From contig NZ_JBHTKJ010000029.1 of NCBI RefSeq assembly GCF_042675965.1, positions 1-39,855 of the forward strand: 39,855 bases of DNA, read 5' to 3'. Shown piece after piece: positions 24,071 through 34,255 of this stretch. Origin of the DNA: Virgibacillus_R byunsanensis (GTDB lineage Bacteria; Bacillota; Bacilli; Bacillales; Amphibacillaceae). The position numbers and the translations under genes are program-made. Positions within the stretch are counted from its first letter, which is position 1; each line of letters opens with the position of its first letter. The notes beneath the pieces are model-generated. The model saw nothing but the letters and a program-made list of their open reading frames with translations. It was not told the DNA's origin and made no database searches.

Positions 24071-27000
24071 TTAGGAAATAGTTAATTCCAACTGTTTGGC
24101 AAAGAAATAGAGTTTTGTTCCCATAACAGGCTGATTCCAGATATGTTCAATCGCATATTTATAAAGTTTCATCTGTGTATCATATCTTGCTTTCAATTTA
24201 CGGATGACTTGATCTGTGACTTCTCCATCAATGGCATCTGTTTTGTAATCTACGATAATCCATCCGTCATCCATTGGAATCACACAGTCTATTACACCCT
24301 GTACTAACACGTTTTCATTTTCACCTGTCCAATTTGCGTATACCTCCTTAGCGGGAAGTGATAGACTGAAAGGAATTTCCCGATAGATCGATGGTACGTT
24401 CATCATATACTGCGCAATTTCTGTGTCAAAAAATGCCTCAACAGCTTTACTATCGACTACATCTGCTTCTTGTCTGGTCAATATTTCACGCTCTACTAAT
24501 GATTCAACAAATTCACGTATGTCATGTTCTACCATAGGTTTACTCATTGGTATATGTTGCATGACAGCATGCATTGCTGTACCTCTTTCCGTTGCTGATA
24601 TCGTTTTTTCTTTTTGCATAAACTGCGGCCTTTTAACAATTGGTGCCTGAAATGGTTGTACAAGCTGATCAGCACTATATTCATCTTTTAGTTCACGCTG
24701 TCGTTTAATTTCTGTCACCGTTTGTTTGGCACGAGATTTTGCTGCTTCTTGATATGGATACACATAAGAAAGTCTTTTTTCCACATGTTCTTCTAACACT
24801 TCATCCTCTAGATCCACCGGCTGCCATGTCGTTATATTCTCCTTCAACTTCTGGTTTGTCTCAACTATTGCTTCCTGCCTATTCGTTAAGTCACTACCAT
24901 GGACAATAGAAACATTCCACTCCGATGGATCGATTCGGATTTCCTCGAGTACGGCATCACTAACTTCTTCTGTTCGTAACACATCATTGGTCTGATGACG
25001 AATGAGTGCTGGCCCAACCCAGTCAAGATACGTTTTGGATTGGATTCGAAAGTGTGCTGGCAACACCCACTGGGCATGATCGATCATTGTTTGCCATTTG
25101 TCTTGCTTCTTTTCAAACGAGGCAACATTTCCGACCATTAAGAGTTTTTCTTTTGCACGGGTTAACGCAACATATAAAACGCGCATTTCCTCAGCAAGCA
25201 ATTCTCGCAATTTTTCCTGTTGTAATGCATGATGAAATAAGGTTGGGTAGGTAATTCGCTTAACAGGGTCAATATATTTACTGGCAAACCCAAGATCTTT
25301 ATGCAGCAAATATCGTTGCCGTAAATCCTGTAAATTGAACTGTTTATCCATGGCTCCTACAATTACAACTGGAAACTCAAGGCCTTTACTTTTATGAATG
25401 GTCATAATTCGTACAACATCTTCTTGTTCACTTAATGCTCGTGCAGCACCAAGGTCTTCGCCGCGTTCCTCCATCCGTTCGATAAACCTTAAGAACCGAA
25501 ACAGACCGCGAAATGATGTGGTTTCATAACCTCTTGCCCGGTCATATAGTGCGCGCAAGTTAGCTTGACGTTGACGACCACCAGGCATTCCCCCGACAAA
25601 ATCATAATATCCTGTCTTTCGATAGATTTCCCAAATTAAGTCCGATAGTGCTCCTTGTCTGGACGCCAAACGAAATTGTTCCAATAACTTCAGAAAATGA
25701 CTCACTTTTACAGCTGTATTACTGTTGTTTTCTTTTACAAATTGCCTCAACGCATCATAATAGGTGTTTTTCCTGTCAGACAACCTTACTAATGCGAGGT
25801 CTTCTTCATTCAAACCAACAATCGGTGAATGTAAAACAGACGCTAAGGAAATGTCTTGTCTTGGATTATCTATTACTTTGAGAAAGCTCAACATGATCTT
25901 CACTTCAATTGCTTCAAAATAACCAGTGGAAAGCTCGGCATACACAGGGATACCTTGTTTTTTCAGTTCATCAACAATTGTCGGTGCCCATGTCATGGAA
26001 CGCATTAAAATAACAATGTCCCGGTATTGAACATGACGTTGTGCTTCTGTTACTTTATCAACGACTTGTAAAGCTTTTCCATCTTTTTTTCCAATCCACT
26101 GCTTAATTTTATCTGCGTAGGCCCTTGCTTCTAATTGGGCTTTTTCCAAGTCTTGATAATCTTCGTCTTCTTCATTATCTTCTTTTTCCTCTGGAACTTC
26201 CCGGTCAATGATTAAAAGTTCAGGTTGTGGCTCCTCATAAGGAAACGAATCATACATTTTATTAGCATAAATTAATTCAGCATCTTGATCATAATTTATT
26301 TCGCCTAAATTCTCATCAAATATCTGTCTAAAAATATAATTTGCTCCGACTAACACTTGCTCTCTACTACGGAAATTACTAGATAAATCAATCCGTGACG
26401 CCTGATAATCGTTCTGGGCAAAGCGTTTATATTTTTGGATAAATAAAGTTGGTTCGGCGTGACGAAAACGATAGATACTTTGCTTCACATCCCCTACCAT
26501 AAACATGTTCCCTGGACCTGTCTGATCACTGATTAACGTTAAAATGGTCTCTTGAACAAGATTTGTATCCTGGTATTCATCAACAAGCAGCTCACTGAAT
26601 TGTTTTTTAAATTGTGTCGCTACAATAGAAGGCAGTGGGTTTCCCTTATCTGAGGACTCATCGACCAATAACTGAAGACAATAATGCTCCAGATCAGAAA
26701 AATCAACAATAGCACGTTCTTTTTTCTGCTTGGTAAACCGTTCTTTAAATTGTTTCACTAGTTCTGTTAGTTGTTTCACAACAGGAGCTAGCTCCTGCAT
26801 GTCTTCTATATGACTTGTAAGATCACGGCTAAACCAGCCATTTTTCATACTATTCCAGCGTTTTTTATAGCTTTCTCTTAAAGCTTTTACCTTATCTTTT
26901 TTCGCTTGGTCACATTCAACCTTTTTACCTGAAAGTCTTGCAAACGTACTGCTCGACATAAATGCTTGCAAACCATCCCATGAATCAAGCGATTTTAACG

Positions 27001-27787
27001 CTTCGTGCAGGTTTTCTAAATCCGATTCGATTGCTTCTGCATAGTGAAATGGACCATCACTTTCACGAGTCAGGCCTAACGCAAGAACAAGTTCTTGTTT
27101 CATGGCATCGAATTGGTCTTTTACTTCTCGTTTAATAATAGTTAACCAATTTAAACGTGCCTCATCCCAATCTTTGGGTATGTCATACACAACAGCTAAC
27201 TGATCAAGCCATTCTTCTGGCCATGGATTTTGTACAGCAAATGTATATAACTTTAGAATAAGATTTTCAACTTCCACATCACTACGATCACTGGAAAACC
27301 GGTCGACAACAGCGAAAAAACTTTGTTGTTCGTCACCTTCTTTGCCATACCAATCCTCAAATAAATCATCCAACACTTCTTGCTTAATTAAATCAGCTTC
27401 CATGTCGTTAGCAATTCGAAATGAAGGGTCTATATCAAGTAAATAAGCATACTGTTTTACTACATCTAAACAAAAGGAATGTAATGTCGAAATTGATGCA
27501 CGCTGAAGAAGCGATAATTGTTTTTTTAAATGAACAGAAGTTGGATCTTCTGCCAATGCTTTTTCTAGTGCTGCTCCCACTCGATTACGCATTTCTTGAG
27601 CTGCAGCGTTTGTGAACGTTACCACAAGCAAGGAATCAATATCAACCGGACTTTCTTTTTTTAATAGCTTTTGAATAATCCGTTCAACCAAAACAGCTGT
27701 CTTTCCAGAACCTGCTGCAGCTGCAACAAGCACATCACTTCCATCTGTATAAATAGCTTTCTCTTGTTCCTTTGTCCAGTTAACCAT
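24071..27787 (-). CDS. addA: ATP-dependent helicase/nuclease subunit A
   Basis: A 1238-residue UvrD-type helicase and nuclease of the AddAB (RexAB) double-strand-break repair complex, the Gram-positive RecBCD equivalent. The Walker A is AAAAGSGKTAVL near the N terminus, the Walker B DEYQDTN, helicase motif near IYRFRHAEP, and motif VI VALTRAKEKL. The C-terminal RecB-type nuclease motif is IIVDYKTDAID. It starts at ATG 27787, directly after the addB stop (TAAATG), so the two are coupled. Confidence 0.97.
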   Translation of the reverse strand: MVNWTKEQEKAIYTDGSDVLVAAAAGSGKTAVLVERIIQKLLKKESPVDIDSLLVVTFTNAAAQEMRNRVGAALEKALAEDPTSVHLKKQLSLLQRASISTLHSFCLDVVKQYAYLLDIDPSFRIANDMEADLIKQEVLDDLFEDWYGKEGDEQQSFFAVVDRFSSDRSDVEVENLILKLYTFAVQNPWPEEWLDQLAVVYDIPKDWDEARLNWLTIIKREVKDQFDAMKQELVLALGLTRESDGPFHYAEAIESDLENLHEALKSLDSWDGLQAFMSSSTFARLSGKKVECDQAKKDKVKALRESYKKRWNSMKNGWFSRDLTSHIEDMQELAPVVKQLTELVKQFKERFTKQKKERAIVDFSDLEHYCLQLLVDESSDKGNPLPSIVATQFKKQFSELLVDEYQDTNLVQETILTLISDQTGPGNMFMVGDVKQSIYRFRHAEPTLFIQKYKRFAQNDYQASRIDLSSNFRSREQVLVGANYIFRQIFDENLGEINYDQDAELIYANKMYDSFPYEEPQPELLIIDREVPEEKEDNEEDEDYQDLEKAQLEARAYADKIKQWIGKKDGKALQVVDKVTEAQRHVQYRDIVILMRSMTWAPTIVDELKKQGIPVYAELSTGYFEAIEVKIMLSFLKVIDNPRQDISLASVLHSPIVGLNEEDLALVRLSDRKNTYYDALRQFVKENNSNTAVKVSHFLKLLEQFRLASRQGALSDLIWEIYRKTGYYDFVGGMPGGRQRQANLRALYDRARGYETTSFRGLFRFLRFIERMEERGEDLGAARALSEQEDVVRIMTIHKSKGLEFPVVIVGAMDKQFNLQDLRQRYLLHKDLGFASKYIDPVKRITYPTLFHHALQQEKLRELLAEEMRVLYVALTRAKEKLLMVGNVASFEKKQDKWQTMIDHAQWVLPAHFRIQSKTYLDWVGPALIRHQTNDVLRTEEVSDAVLEEIRIDPSEWNVSIVHGSDLTNRQEAIVETNQKLKENITTWQPVDLEDEVLEEHVEKRLSYVYPYQEAAKSRAKQTVTEIKRQRELKDEYSADQLVQPFQAPIVKRPQFMQKEKTISATERGTAMHAVMQHIPMSKPMVEHDIREFVESLVEREILTRQEADVVDSKAVEAFFDTEIAQYMMNVPSIYREIPFSLSLPAKEVYANWTGENENVLVQGVIDCVIPMDDGWIIVDYKTDAIDGEVTDQVIRKLKARYDTQMKLYKYAIEHIWNQPVMGTKLYFFAKQLELTIS

Positions 27788-30700
27788 TTATATCCCCTCC
27801 TTATCACGGAGTTGGTCTAGAATTTCATCATCCTTCATATCAACAAGCTTATGATAATTGTTATCCTCAAGTGTAGGATCAAATTGACATACGGAATGAA
27901 ACGGACAATACGTACACGCAACCGATTGCTTGTGCTGGAATGGGTTTAAATGTACGCCACCTGAAGTCATGTCTATACCAGCTCGCTTCATAATTTGATG
28001 AATGTGATTTTGTAAGCTGCTGAATGTCGTATCGTCAGCAATCTTGGAGTGGTTATAAAACCCACCATTTTTCTTCACACCCGCAGGGATTATTTGACTT
28101 GTACCAGACTCTAGTGATGTATCCATTAATTTCACTATTTGTTCGTCTGATAATAACAGGCCTTGCATTTTATACTTTTTAAAGATCTCATTCTCGATCG
28201 CCTCATCCGACATTCTTTGTTTTCCAGATACCATTGGATTGTGTACATGAAAATATAGTACTCCAGCAGGTGTTGCTTTCACCCCCAGCCACTGTTCGGA
28301 ATGAGACAAGACAACATCCAGATACGTTAACATTTGTAATGCTAACCCGTAGTATACTTCTACTAGGTTTAAACCTTTTGCACTCGATTTATAATCAACA
28401 ATTCGTAAAAATAAATCTTCATTACTCAATGCCTTATCAACCCGATCAATTCGCCCGCGTAACATCAATTCAAAGCCATTATCAAGTGGCAAAGTAACGG
28501 GTGGCAGTGTTTGCCCTTCCCCAAAGCCAAGTTCCAGACCGACTGGTGAAAACTCACTTTGCTTGGCTTGTTCACTTAAGACATAGGTAGCTCGAGCAAT
28601 TACCTCTTCTAGCTTTTGCTGAATATATTGATAGCGATTAGAGCTATGCAGTATTTGGTGCTGTAATATTGGTGCAAGTGTGGCCACAGCTTTTTGTGCG
28701 TAACCATCTGTTTCCTTTTTATTTAACTGGGAAAAATCTCTACCCTCTGCTTGAATCCATTCTGTGATTTTTTTCAATGCTTCATGGAAAAGGTTCCCAA
28801 TGTCTGGTGCATCCAGTTTGTACGTCTTTCGCTCATCCAATCCTAAACTATATTTTGCAAAGTGCTGATACGAACAACGATGATACATCTCCAACCTGGA
28901 AACACTTGCTTTAACTTGTTCTGGATATAGCTGCTTTACCGTGTCTTCTGATAGATTTTTAGGTGTATTTTGATAGTATAAGCTTTGCAATATCGTATAG
29001 GTCGTTCCATATTTCTCATGGTTATCTACATACCAATTCAGTACATGCCACCATACCGGCTTAACAGGATACCCTTTACGATTTCGAGCTAGCTGAGCAG
29101 TTAATGCAGACCTTGTTTTCAATGGCGTTGTAATGAATCGATCAGCCTCTGTTAACTCATCAGGATCCTGAAGTAATAGATGGTTAGCACATTCCGGGAA
29201 CAAATCCTCGAGCCTTTTGATCATTTGGGACGGCATTTTCGATTTTCCTTCTTCATCACTTAACGGATAGCTGACCCATAAATGATCCCGAGGGGCAGTA
29301 AACGCAACATACATATAAAACCAGTCATCCAATAATTGACGCTTACTACTCTCAGCAAGCTTTAAACCATGCCCTGCTAAAAGTTCCCGTTCCTGTTCGT
29401 TAATCATCCCGTCCCCAGCTGGTTTCATCGGCCAAACACCTTCACTGACGCCAAGAAGATAGGCACATTTTATGCCACTCATTCTAGATCGATCAACAGT
29501 TCCAACAGTAACATGATCCATACTAGGAGGTACGTGAGCAAATTTTAAGGAGTCAAAGCCCGCATCAATCGTGGAACGAAACGTTGCTAATGACATCGTT
29601 TCCTCCCCTGCCATTTCTACCATTTCATCTAATAGCTGAATGATGGCATTCCATACTTGTTCCTGTTCGCGTCCTTTTTCGATTTGACCCTGATCATCAT
29701 AGTATGCTCGCATATCCTCTAAGCGCTTAGGAACGTTTAAAGATTCTAACAACAAATAAACACGCTCACATAATTCGTGTACCGTATCCACATTTCTAAT
29801 TTCTTCATCAAAACGTTCTAGACCTTTAACAACTTGTGCTCGGTAAGCATTGATTCGTTGCTGTGCCTCTTTTTCTGAGTCTGTTTGAGACGTTTGGTCA
29901 AACCCACGGAATCGTTGGAAAATCCATTCGTCATCCCCCATCCAACGTTTTCGCGACCGAATCCCATACTCGAGTACGTAATTTTCCAATTCATCAATCG
30001 CATCGTCATCAAGTGGATAGTCGGGGTCTGTAGCTGGAATAAAGCCAGTTTTCAACACACGAAAAATAGCATCATAGCGCCAATTACCGTCCACAATATC
30101 CAATACGGAACGAACGAATTCCACTAACGCATGATTAAGCATGGGACGTTTTTCATCAATAAATACCGGTATATCATAATCACGGAAAATAGTATCAATT
30201 AAGTCATGATAAATATCCGTTTGACGTATAAAAACAGCAATATCTTGAAAACGATACTTTTCTTCTCGTACTAGACGAATAATGTCCTGGGCAGCACCCT
30301 CTACCTCAGCACGTGGATGAACCGACTCAGCAACTGTGATAGGTACATTTCCACTATAAGCAGGAGCAGGACGCACATCAAAATTACTCTCTAAATGGGC
30401 AAAGGAAGGCTTATCTTTAAATCTACCATTTTCCGGGTCTAGTACTACATTATCTTCTATCGTTATTCCATTTTCCAAAGCCATTGTCTTTAGAATCTGA
30501 TATGTTTCCTTCGTTTGATAAAACAAATCTAATTCTGATAAATCTTCCCCTTCAGGATGGTCAATCGTTAACGTTACGGTTATGTTTTCACATTTATTCA
30601 TTAATGCTTCCACAACATATAGTTCCTTTGGTGTGAAGCGATGGAATCCATCAAAGTAAATTTCAGCACCATCTAAAAATGCCGCATCACTCACTTTCTC

Positions 30701-31279
30701 AGCCAACAATTGTAATTGATCTTCACTATCAATATAGTTGTCCTGAAGCGCAACTATTAATTTTTCATATATATAAGAAATATCATCAAGTTTATTTGAC
30801 AGCGCCTCTTCTCCAGGGTCTTTATGAACATACTGATTTATTTCAGCCATTTGGAGTCGCAGCATTTCCGGTGTTATACGATATCGTTTAAACTCTGTAA
30901 TCATTTTTTCTATTTGATCTAAAAAGCCTTGCTTTTCAATTGCTTTTTGAAATACTTGCCACTCTGATTGCTTTTCTTCAATAATTTTGCGAAGCATCAT
31001 TTGGATACCAACAGAACTAATAAATTTCTTAGTACCGCCACCAGTTTCCTGCAAAACCCGCCAGGCGAGACGCGAAAAACTAACAACCTGACCACGAATA
31101 CTGCCATGAATATCGTCTTCATTAAATAATGCATATTCCTGCTGAAAGGTCATTTGGTCTGGTACGATATAGAATATCGGAGGACCTTGTGGATCTTGTA
31201 TCAATTTTGCTTTGATTTCGTCCAGTGTCCTGCCACTCTTACCAGTTCCAGCTCTTCCCACTAAAAACCTGATCCCCAT
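27788..31279 (-). CDS. addB: ATP-dependent nuclease subunit B
   Basis: About 1163 residues. A Walker A (GRAGTGKS) starts the protein, with inactivated helicase folds after it, then a RecB nuclease (IVDYKSSAKG) bracketed by the Fe-S cluster cysteines: YHRCSYQHFAKY before it and CTYCPFHSVC at the C-terminal end. It recognises Chi and cuts the 5' strand. The ATG at 31279 (MGIRFLVG) is preceded by GGGGGATT; the frame extends to 31297. It is the first gene of addBA. Confidence 0.96.
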   Translation of the reverse strand: MGIRFLVGRAGTGKSGRTLDEIKAKLIQDPQGPPIFYIVPDQMTFQQEYALFNEDDIHGSIRGQVVSFSRLAWRVLQETGGGTKKFISSVGIQMMLRKIIEEKQSEWQVFQKAIEKQGFLDQIEKMITEFKRYRITPEMLRLQMAEINQYVHKDPGEEALSNKLDDISYIYEKLIVALQDNYIDSEDQLQLLAEKVSDAAFLDGAEIYFDGFHRFTPKELYVVEALMNKCENITVTLTIDHPEGEDLSELDLFYQTKETYQILKTMALENGITIEDNVVLDPENGRFKDKPSFAHLESNFDVRPAPAYSGNVPITVAESVHPRAEVEGAAQDIIRLVREEKYRFQDIAVFIRQTDIYHDLIDTIFRDYDIPVFIDEKRPMLNHALVEFVRSVLDIVDGNWRYDAIFRVLKTGFIPATDPDYPLDDDAIDELENYVLEYGIRSRKRWMGDDEWIFQRFRGFDQTSQTDSEKEAQQRINAYRAQVVKGLERFDEEIRNVDTVHELCERVYLLLESLNVPKRLEDMRAYYDDQGQIEKGREQEQVWNAIIQLLDEMVEMAGEETMSLATFRSTIDAGFDSLKFAHVPPSMDHVTVGTVDRSRMSGIKCAYLLGVSEGVWPMKPAGDGMINEQERELLAGHGLKLAESSKRQLLDDWFYMYVAFTAPRDHLWVSYPLSDEEGKSKMPSQMIKRLEDLFPECANHLLLQDPDELTEADRFITTPLKTRSALTAQLARNRKGYPVKPVWWHVLNWYVDNHEKYGTTYTILQSLYYQNTPKNLSEDTVKQLYPEQVKASVSRLEMYHRCSYQHFAKYSLGLDERKTYKLDAPDIGNLFHEALKKITEWIQAEGRDFSQLNKKETDGYAQKAVATLAPILQHQILHSSNRYQYIQQKLEEVIARATYVLSEQAKQSEFSPVGLELGFGEGQTLPPVTLPLDNGFELMLRGRIDRVDKALSNEDLFLRIVDYKSSAKGLNLVEVYYGLALQMLTYLDVVLSHSEQWLGVKATPAGVLYFHVHNPMVSGKQRMSDEAIENEIFKKYKMQGLLLSDEQIVKLMDTSLESGTSQIIPAGVKKNGGFYNHSKIADDTTFSSLQNHIHQIMKRAGIDMTSGGVHLNPFQHKQSVACTYCPFHSVCQFDPTLEDNNYHKLVDMKDDEILDQLRDKEGI

Positions 31280-31332
31280 CCTAATCCCCCTCTGCATTTT
31301 TTATTATTATCTAAACTTTTACTTTTTTCAAT

Positions 31333-31446
31333 TAGAAAACTTGGCTTATCGTTAAAGGGATTCTTAGTAAGCGTACTTTGCTTTCTTAGAATCCCTTATG
31401 CTTTGGAGTGCAAGCCATAATGGCGAATGCTTAAGTTGCACTTATG
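31333..31446. repeat. Dispersed intergenic repeat, long copy with hairpin
   Basis: Matches the 3227-3280 element at both ends but has about 57 bp more in the middle, forming an 18-bp stem with two mismatches (31355-31372 with 31380-31397). It lies upstream of addB and adjoins the next element. Confidence 0.6.
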
Positions 31447-31738
31447 TGGGGCTGGGACGTTACTAAAGTATTTAACTCAAAAAGACTAACAACGTACTAC
31501 TTAGGAGGAAATATACGTAGACTCCTTGAAAATACAAACCGATGTTCTGCGTGCGATGCCACGCTATGTAGCTTTCCTTGTCATGCGGGATGATAGGCCT
31601 AGGTGAGACACTGTAGTGCGTTAGCACGAAGGGGGCTCATCAGCTGCCCGCGGAAAGCGAAGTATATTTCCGGAGCGGTTTTTATGCGCCAATCATATTC
31701 GATTTTTCTTTAAGAAAATACTTTTGTCCCAGCCCCAC
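31446..31738. repeat. 293-bp MITE-like repeat with 13-bp terminal inverted repeats
   Basis: The ends are GTGGGGCTGGGAC (31446-31458) and its perfect reverse complement (31726-31738). The interior holds TGCGTGCGATGCCA, GCTATGTAGCTTTCCTTGTC and CTGCCCGCGGAAAGCGAAG, shared with 14596-15057 on the other strand. It has no ORF. A hairpin of its whole length would be possible on either strand. Confidence 0.75.
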
Positions 31739-31794
31739 TAAATAAAAAACTTCTATCCTATTTTATCAAAGACAGAAGCTTTATTATACAATAT

Positions 31795-32343
31795 TCACTT
31801 ACCGAAACTTAACTGAGCTTCTTTCAACGGCCAATACCTGACATCTACTTTACCTACAAGCTTTTCTGTCGACACGAATCCAAATGCCCTGCTATCCAGA
31901 CTTTCGATACGGTTGTCACCTAGTACAAACAATTTATCCCGAGGTACCTTAGTACTTCCCGTACTTTCTTCTATTGTAAAATCGTTCGTGAAAGGTTTCT
32001 TGCTACCTTGTTTAAACATACTTAAAAATGATTCTTCTACAAACTTTCCGTTTACATATAGTTTATCATTTTTATACTCAATTTCATCTCCAGGTAATCC
32101 GATGACACGTTTCACATAATCATCCTCTGCATTTGCATGAAAAATAACAACATCAAAACGATCTACATCTGTTAAATTATAAATCACTTTATTAACCATT
32201 AATAAATTGCCTTCATACAGTGTTGGCTCCATCGACCTACCCTCAACCACATAGCTAGCAAATAAAAAGGATCTGAATACAAAGGCTAATACAACCGCTA
32301 ATAAAATCACGGATATTATTCTAACGTATTTATTTTTGTTCAT
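31795..32343 (-). CDS. lepB: Type I signal peptidase
   Basis: A 182-residue Sip-type signal peptidase with one N-terminal membrane anchor (9-29). Catalytic Ser37 is in GRSMEPTL and Lys78 in DYVKRVIGLPGD; the conserved box GDNRIESLDSRAFGFV follows. It cleaves signal peptides of exported proteins. Closest in neighbourhood to B. subtilis sipV, which also lies near yhjE. GGAGGC precedes the ATG at 32343. It is followed at 31748-31785 by a weak terminator-like stem. Confidence 0.93.
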   Translation of the reverse strand: MNKNKYVRIISVILLAVVLAFVFRSFLFASYVVEGRSMEPTLYEGNLLMVNKVIYNLTDVDRFDVVIFHANAEDDYVKRVIGLPGDEIEYKNDKLYVNGKFVEESFLSMFKQGSKKPFTNDFTIEESTGSTKVPRDKLFVLGDNRIESLDSRAFGFVSTEKLVGKVDVRYWPLKEAQLSFGK

Positions 32344-32396
32344 TGTGTTGCCTCCAGGTTATCATCTAAGCCTATTATACCCAGATTGCAACACGC

Positions 32397-33050
32397 TTAA
32401 TCTAATTCTTCACTTGAAGCATCTTTTAACTTTGCCTTTTTAGCTAATCGTTTTTCAATATACTTACCTAGTATCCAAAACAATAAAATACAAACCCCTA
32501 CCACAATTGTCCGTATTGGGTTTTTAGCAAATTCCATTACACTTGAACCAACAAAAGCTATCGAAAAGATCATAACTGATTTCCCCATAATAACTGCTAA
32601 TACAAACTGTTGTGTGCTGATTTTGGATAAACCAGAAACAACATTAATAACAGACGACGGCGAAAATGGAAAACACATTAATAAAAACAGCGGTCCAAAT
32701 CCATGGCGCTCCAACCAGGCAGTAACTCGACGCACCTGTTTATTTTTCCGTATTATTTTGAAGAATTTTTTATTGCCAAGCTTTCGTATTACTAAAAAAA
32801 CAATAATAGCTCCGACACTAGACCCTGCCCAAGATAATAAAAAACCTTCTAACAACCCATATGCAGCTGAGTTAGCAAACACAAACACAACTAAAGGTAA
32901 AAATGGAAGGAATGCCTCAACAAAAGGTAATAGAATACCTGGTAACGGACCTAAACTTTCATATTCATTCAAGATCTCTCTTATAAACTCATCTAATTCT
33001 TCTTCTTCAAACATTATTTTCAAATTGGCTAAAAAATTATATAAGTACAT
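32397..33050 (-). CDS. yhjE: TVP38/TMEM64 (VTT domain) membrane protein
   Basis: A 217-residue protein with six hydrophobic segments. A VTT/DedA-like core is visible (LPFLPLVVFVFANSAAYG, WAGSSVGAIIVFLVIRKLG, and RHGFGPLFLLMCFPFSPSSVINVVSGLSKI). Related proteins act as lipid scramblases or phosphate-lipid transporters; a specific function is unknown. The ATG at 33050 has GAGGGGAT about 10 bp upstream; MFEEEE (12 codons later) lacks a ribosome-binding site. Its place next to the signal peptidase matches yhjE-sipV in B. subtilis. Confidence 0.82.
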   Translation of the reverse strand: MYLYNFLANLKIMFEEEELDEFIREILNEYESLGPLPGILLPFVEAFLPFLPLVVFVFANSAAYGLLEGFLLSWAGSSVGAIIVFLVIRKLGNKKFFKIIRKNKQVRRVTAWLERHGFGPLFLLMCFPFSPSSVINVVSGLSKISTQQFVLAVIMGKSVMIFSIAFVGSSVMEFAKNPIRTIVVGVCILLFWILGKYIEKRLAKKAKLKDASSEELD

Positions 33051-33266
33051 TCAGAAATATCCCCTCATGTAAAACTTCAGCGATTCATTATTTCCTATTT
33101 TAACTAATTTTATTTTAATCTAAACACATTCATCTGCAAAGTAATTGATGATAATAGCCTCTTTCTTTCCGTTTCCAAAATTTGATTGTTTTTTATGGTG
33201 TATTTTATTTCTATTTTATCATATAATAAAAATAGGAACACACGTTCTTAAACGGAGGGAGATTTC

Positions 33267-33656
33267 ATGCGCTATCTTAATGAAGAAGAACTAGAGATTG
33301 CTACACGTTTTCTATTTCTTTCGATGGCAATGACTGTTATCAAACAAGATATTCATCACATCCAGCTTGGAGAATTTAAGATAAAAGAACCTTATATTAA
33401 ACTTTTAGAAGAAATGAATAAACATGCTATGACTGAACGTAGAGAGCTACGTACAACGATGAACCATCAAAGAATTCAGGTTGTTACATTAAATAAAAAT
33501 GACTCATTTTCATCCTACTTATTTCTATGCAAAGGGCGAGAAGAAAAGCGTAATTACTTTAATCCTGCTATCCGCAAGAAAGTAGAAGTAATCGTTGAGG
33601 AGCTTATGCGTAAGGCTCTGCAACCATATCAGGATTATGCTTCTGTAAATACTTGA
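33267..33656 (+). CDS. yhjD: YhjD-like conserved protein
   Basis: A 129-residue soluble protein with a mainly helical layout (YLNEEELEIATRFLFLSMAMTVIKQDI..., then FNPAIRKKVEVIVEELMRKALQ). It resembles B. subtilis YhjD, a small protein of unknown function found in the same neighbourhood. AGGGAG precedes the ATG at 33267. Its last 53 bp overlap the 3' end of comK on the other strand. Confidence 0.7.
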   Translation: MRYLNEEELEIATRFLFLSMAMTVIKQDIHHIQLGEFKIKEPYIKLLEEMNKHAMTERRELRTTMNHQRIQVVTLNKNDSFSSYLFLCKGREEKRNYFNPAIRKKVEVIVEELMRKALQPYQDYASVNT

Positions 33657-34134
33657 TCCGTTTATCTAATAAGTAGCGAAATTGAGCAGTTCGTTGTACC
33701 TGATTAAGTATGGAACCAAACGAAACTTCAATAATAATTCTTTTGCCATTTTTAAAAGTGATTTCCGTTGATTGGCTTGTTGTTTTATTTACTTGGTCAA
33801 TATGAGAGTGAGCAATCCATGAGCACTTATTACTCGTCGGTGAGGTTGTTGGAAAAAAATACATGCCACTTGAAGGATCAATGGAGATAGGAGCCTTATG
33901 GGTAATACCACAAATGTCCCGGGTACCGTCTTGCCTCCCACGTAGACTAGATCCGAAAAACTTGCACGCATAATCTATAATCTTACTAGGAGAATGGTCC
34001 ACATGATTTTCTCCCTGTTCTTCAATTACACACGTACTTAGTTTCCCATTTTCATCTCGTTGCGCTAAAACAGCCATTGTTAGAGGAGTTACTTCGTGTG
34101 AAGGAAGATAAACGTCATTTAACATAATTTTCAT
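33604..34134 (-). CDS. comK: Competence transcription factor ComK
   Basis: A 176-residue ComK-family activator (B. subtilis ComK is 192). Conserved blocks are visible: the CKFFGSSLRGRQDGT segment, ITHKAPISIDPSSGMYFFPT, CSWIAHSHI, and the TEITFKNGKRIIIEVSFGSILNQVQRTAQFR block. It binds AT-rich boxes to switch on DNA-uptake genes; in this organism competence itself is not shown. The C-terminal end is shorter than in B. subtilis. The ATG at 34134 has GAAAGGATG as ribosome-binding site. No clear pair of AAAA-N5-TTTT boxes is seen upstream. Confidence 0.93.
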   Translation of the reverse strand: MKIMLNDVYLPSHEVTPLTMAVLAQRDENGKLSTCVIEEQGENHVDHSPSKIIDYACKFFGSSLRGRQDGTRDICGITHKAPISIDPSSGMYFFPTTSPTSNKCSWIAHSHIDQVNKTTSQSTEITFKNGKRIIIEVSFGSILNQVQRTAQFRYLLDKRIKYLQKHNPDMVAEPYA

Positions 34135-34225
34135 CCTTTCTATGTTAAACGGAAATAAAGAGGCTATAGTACTAATTTATCAAATTTTTAGATAAAAGGG
34201 TATTCGAAATTATAATTTTATGACA

Positions 34226-34247
34226 AAGTTCACAAAAAGTTCACAAA
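34226..34247. promoter_or_regulatory. Perfect 11-bp tandem repeat upstream of comK (PhoP-like spacing)
   Basis: AAGTTCACAAA occurs twice without a gap, giving TTCACA hexamers one helical turn apart, the arrangement of PhoP-type response-regulator boxes. It is 92-113 bp upstream of the comK start. Function unproven. Confidence 0.3.
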
Positions 34248-34255
34248 TTTCGCTA

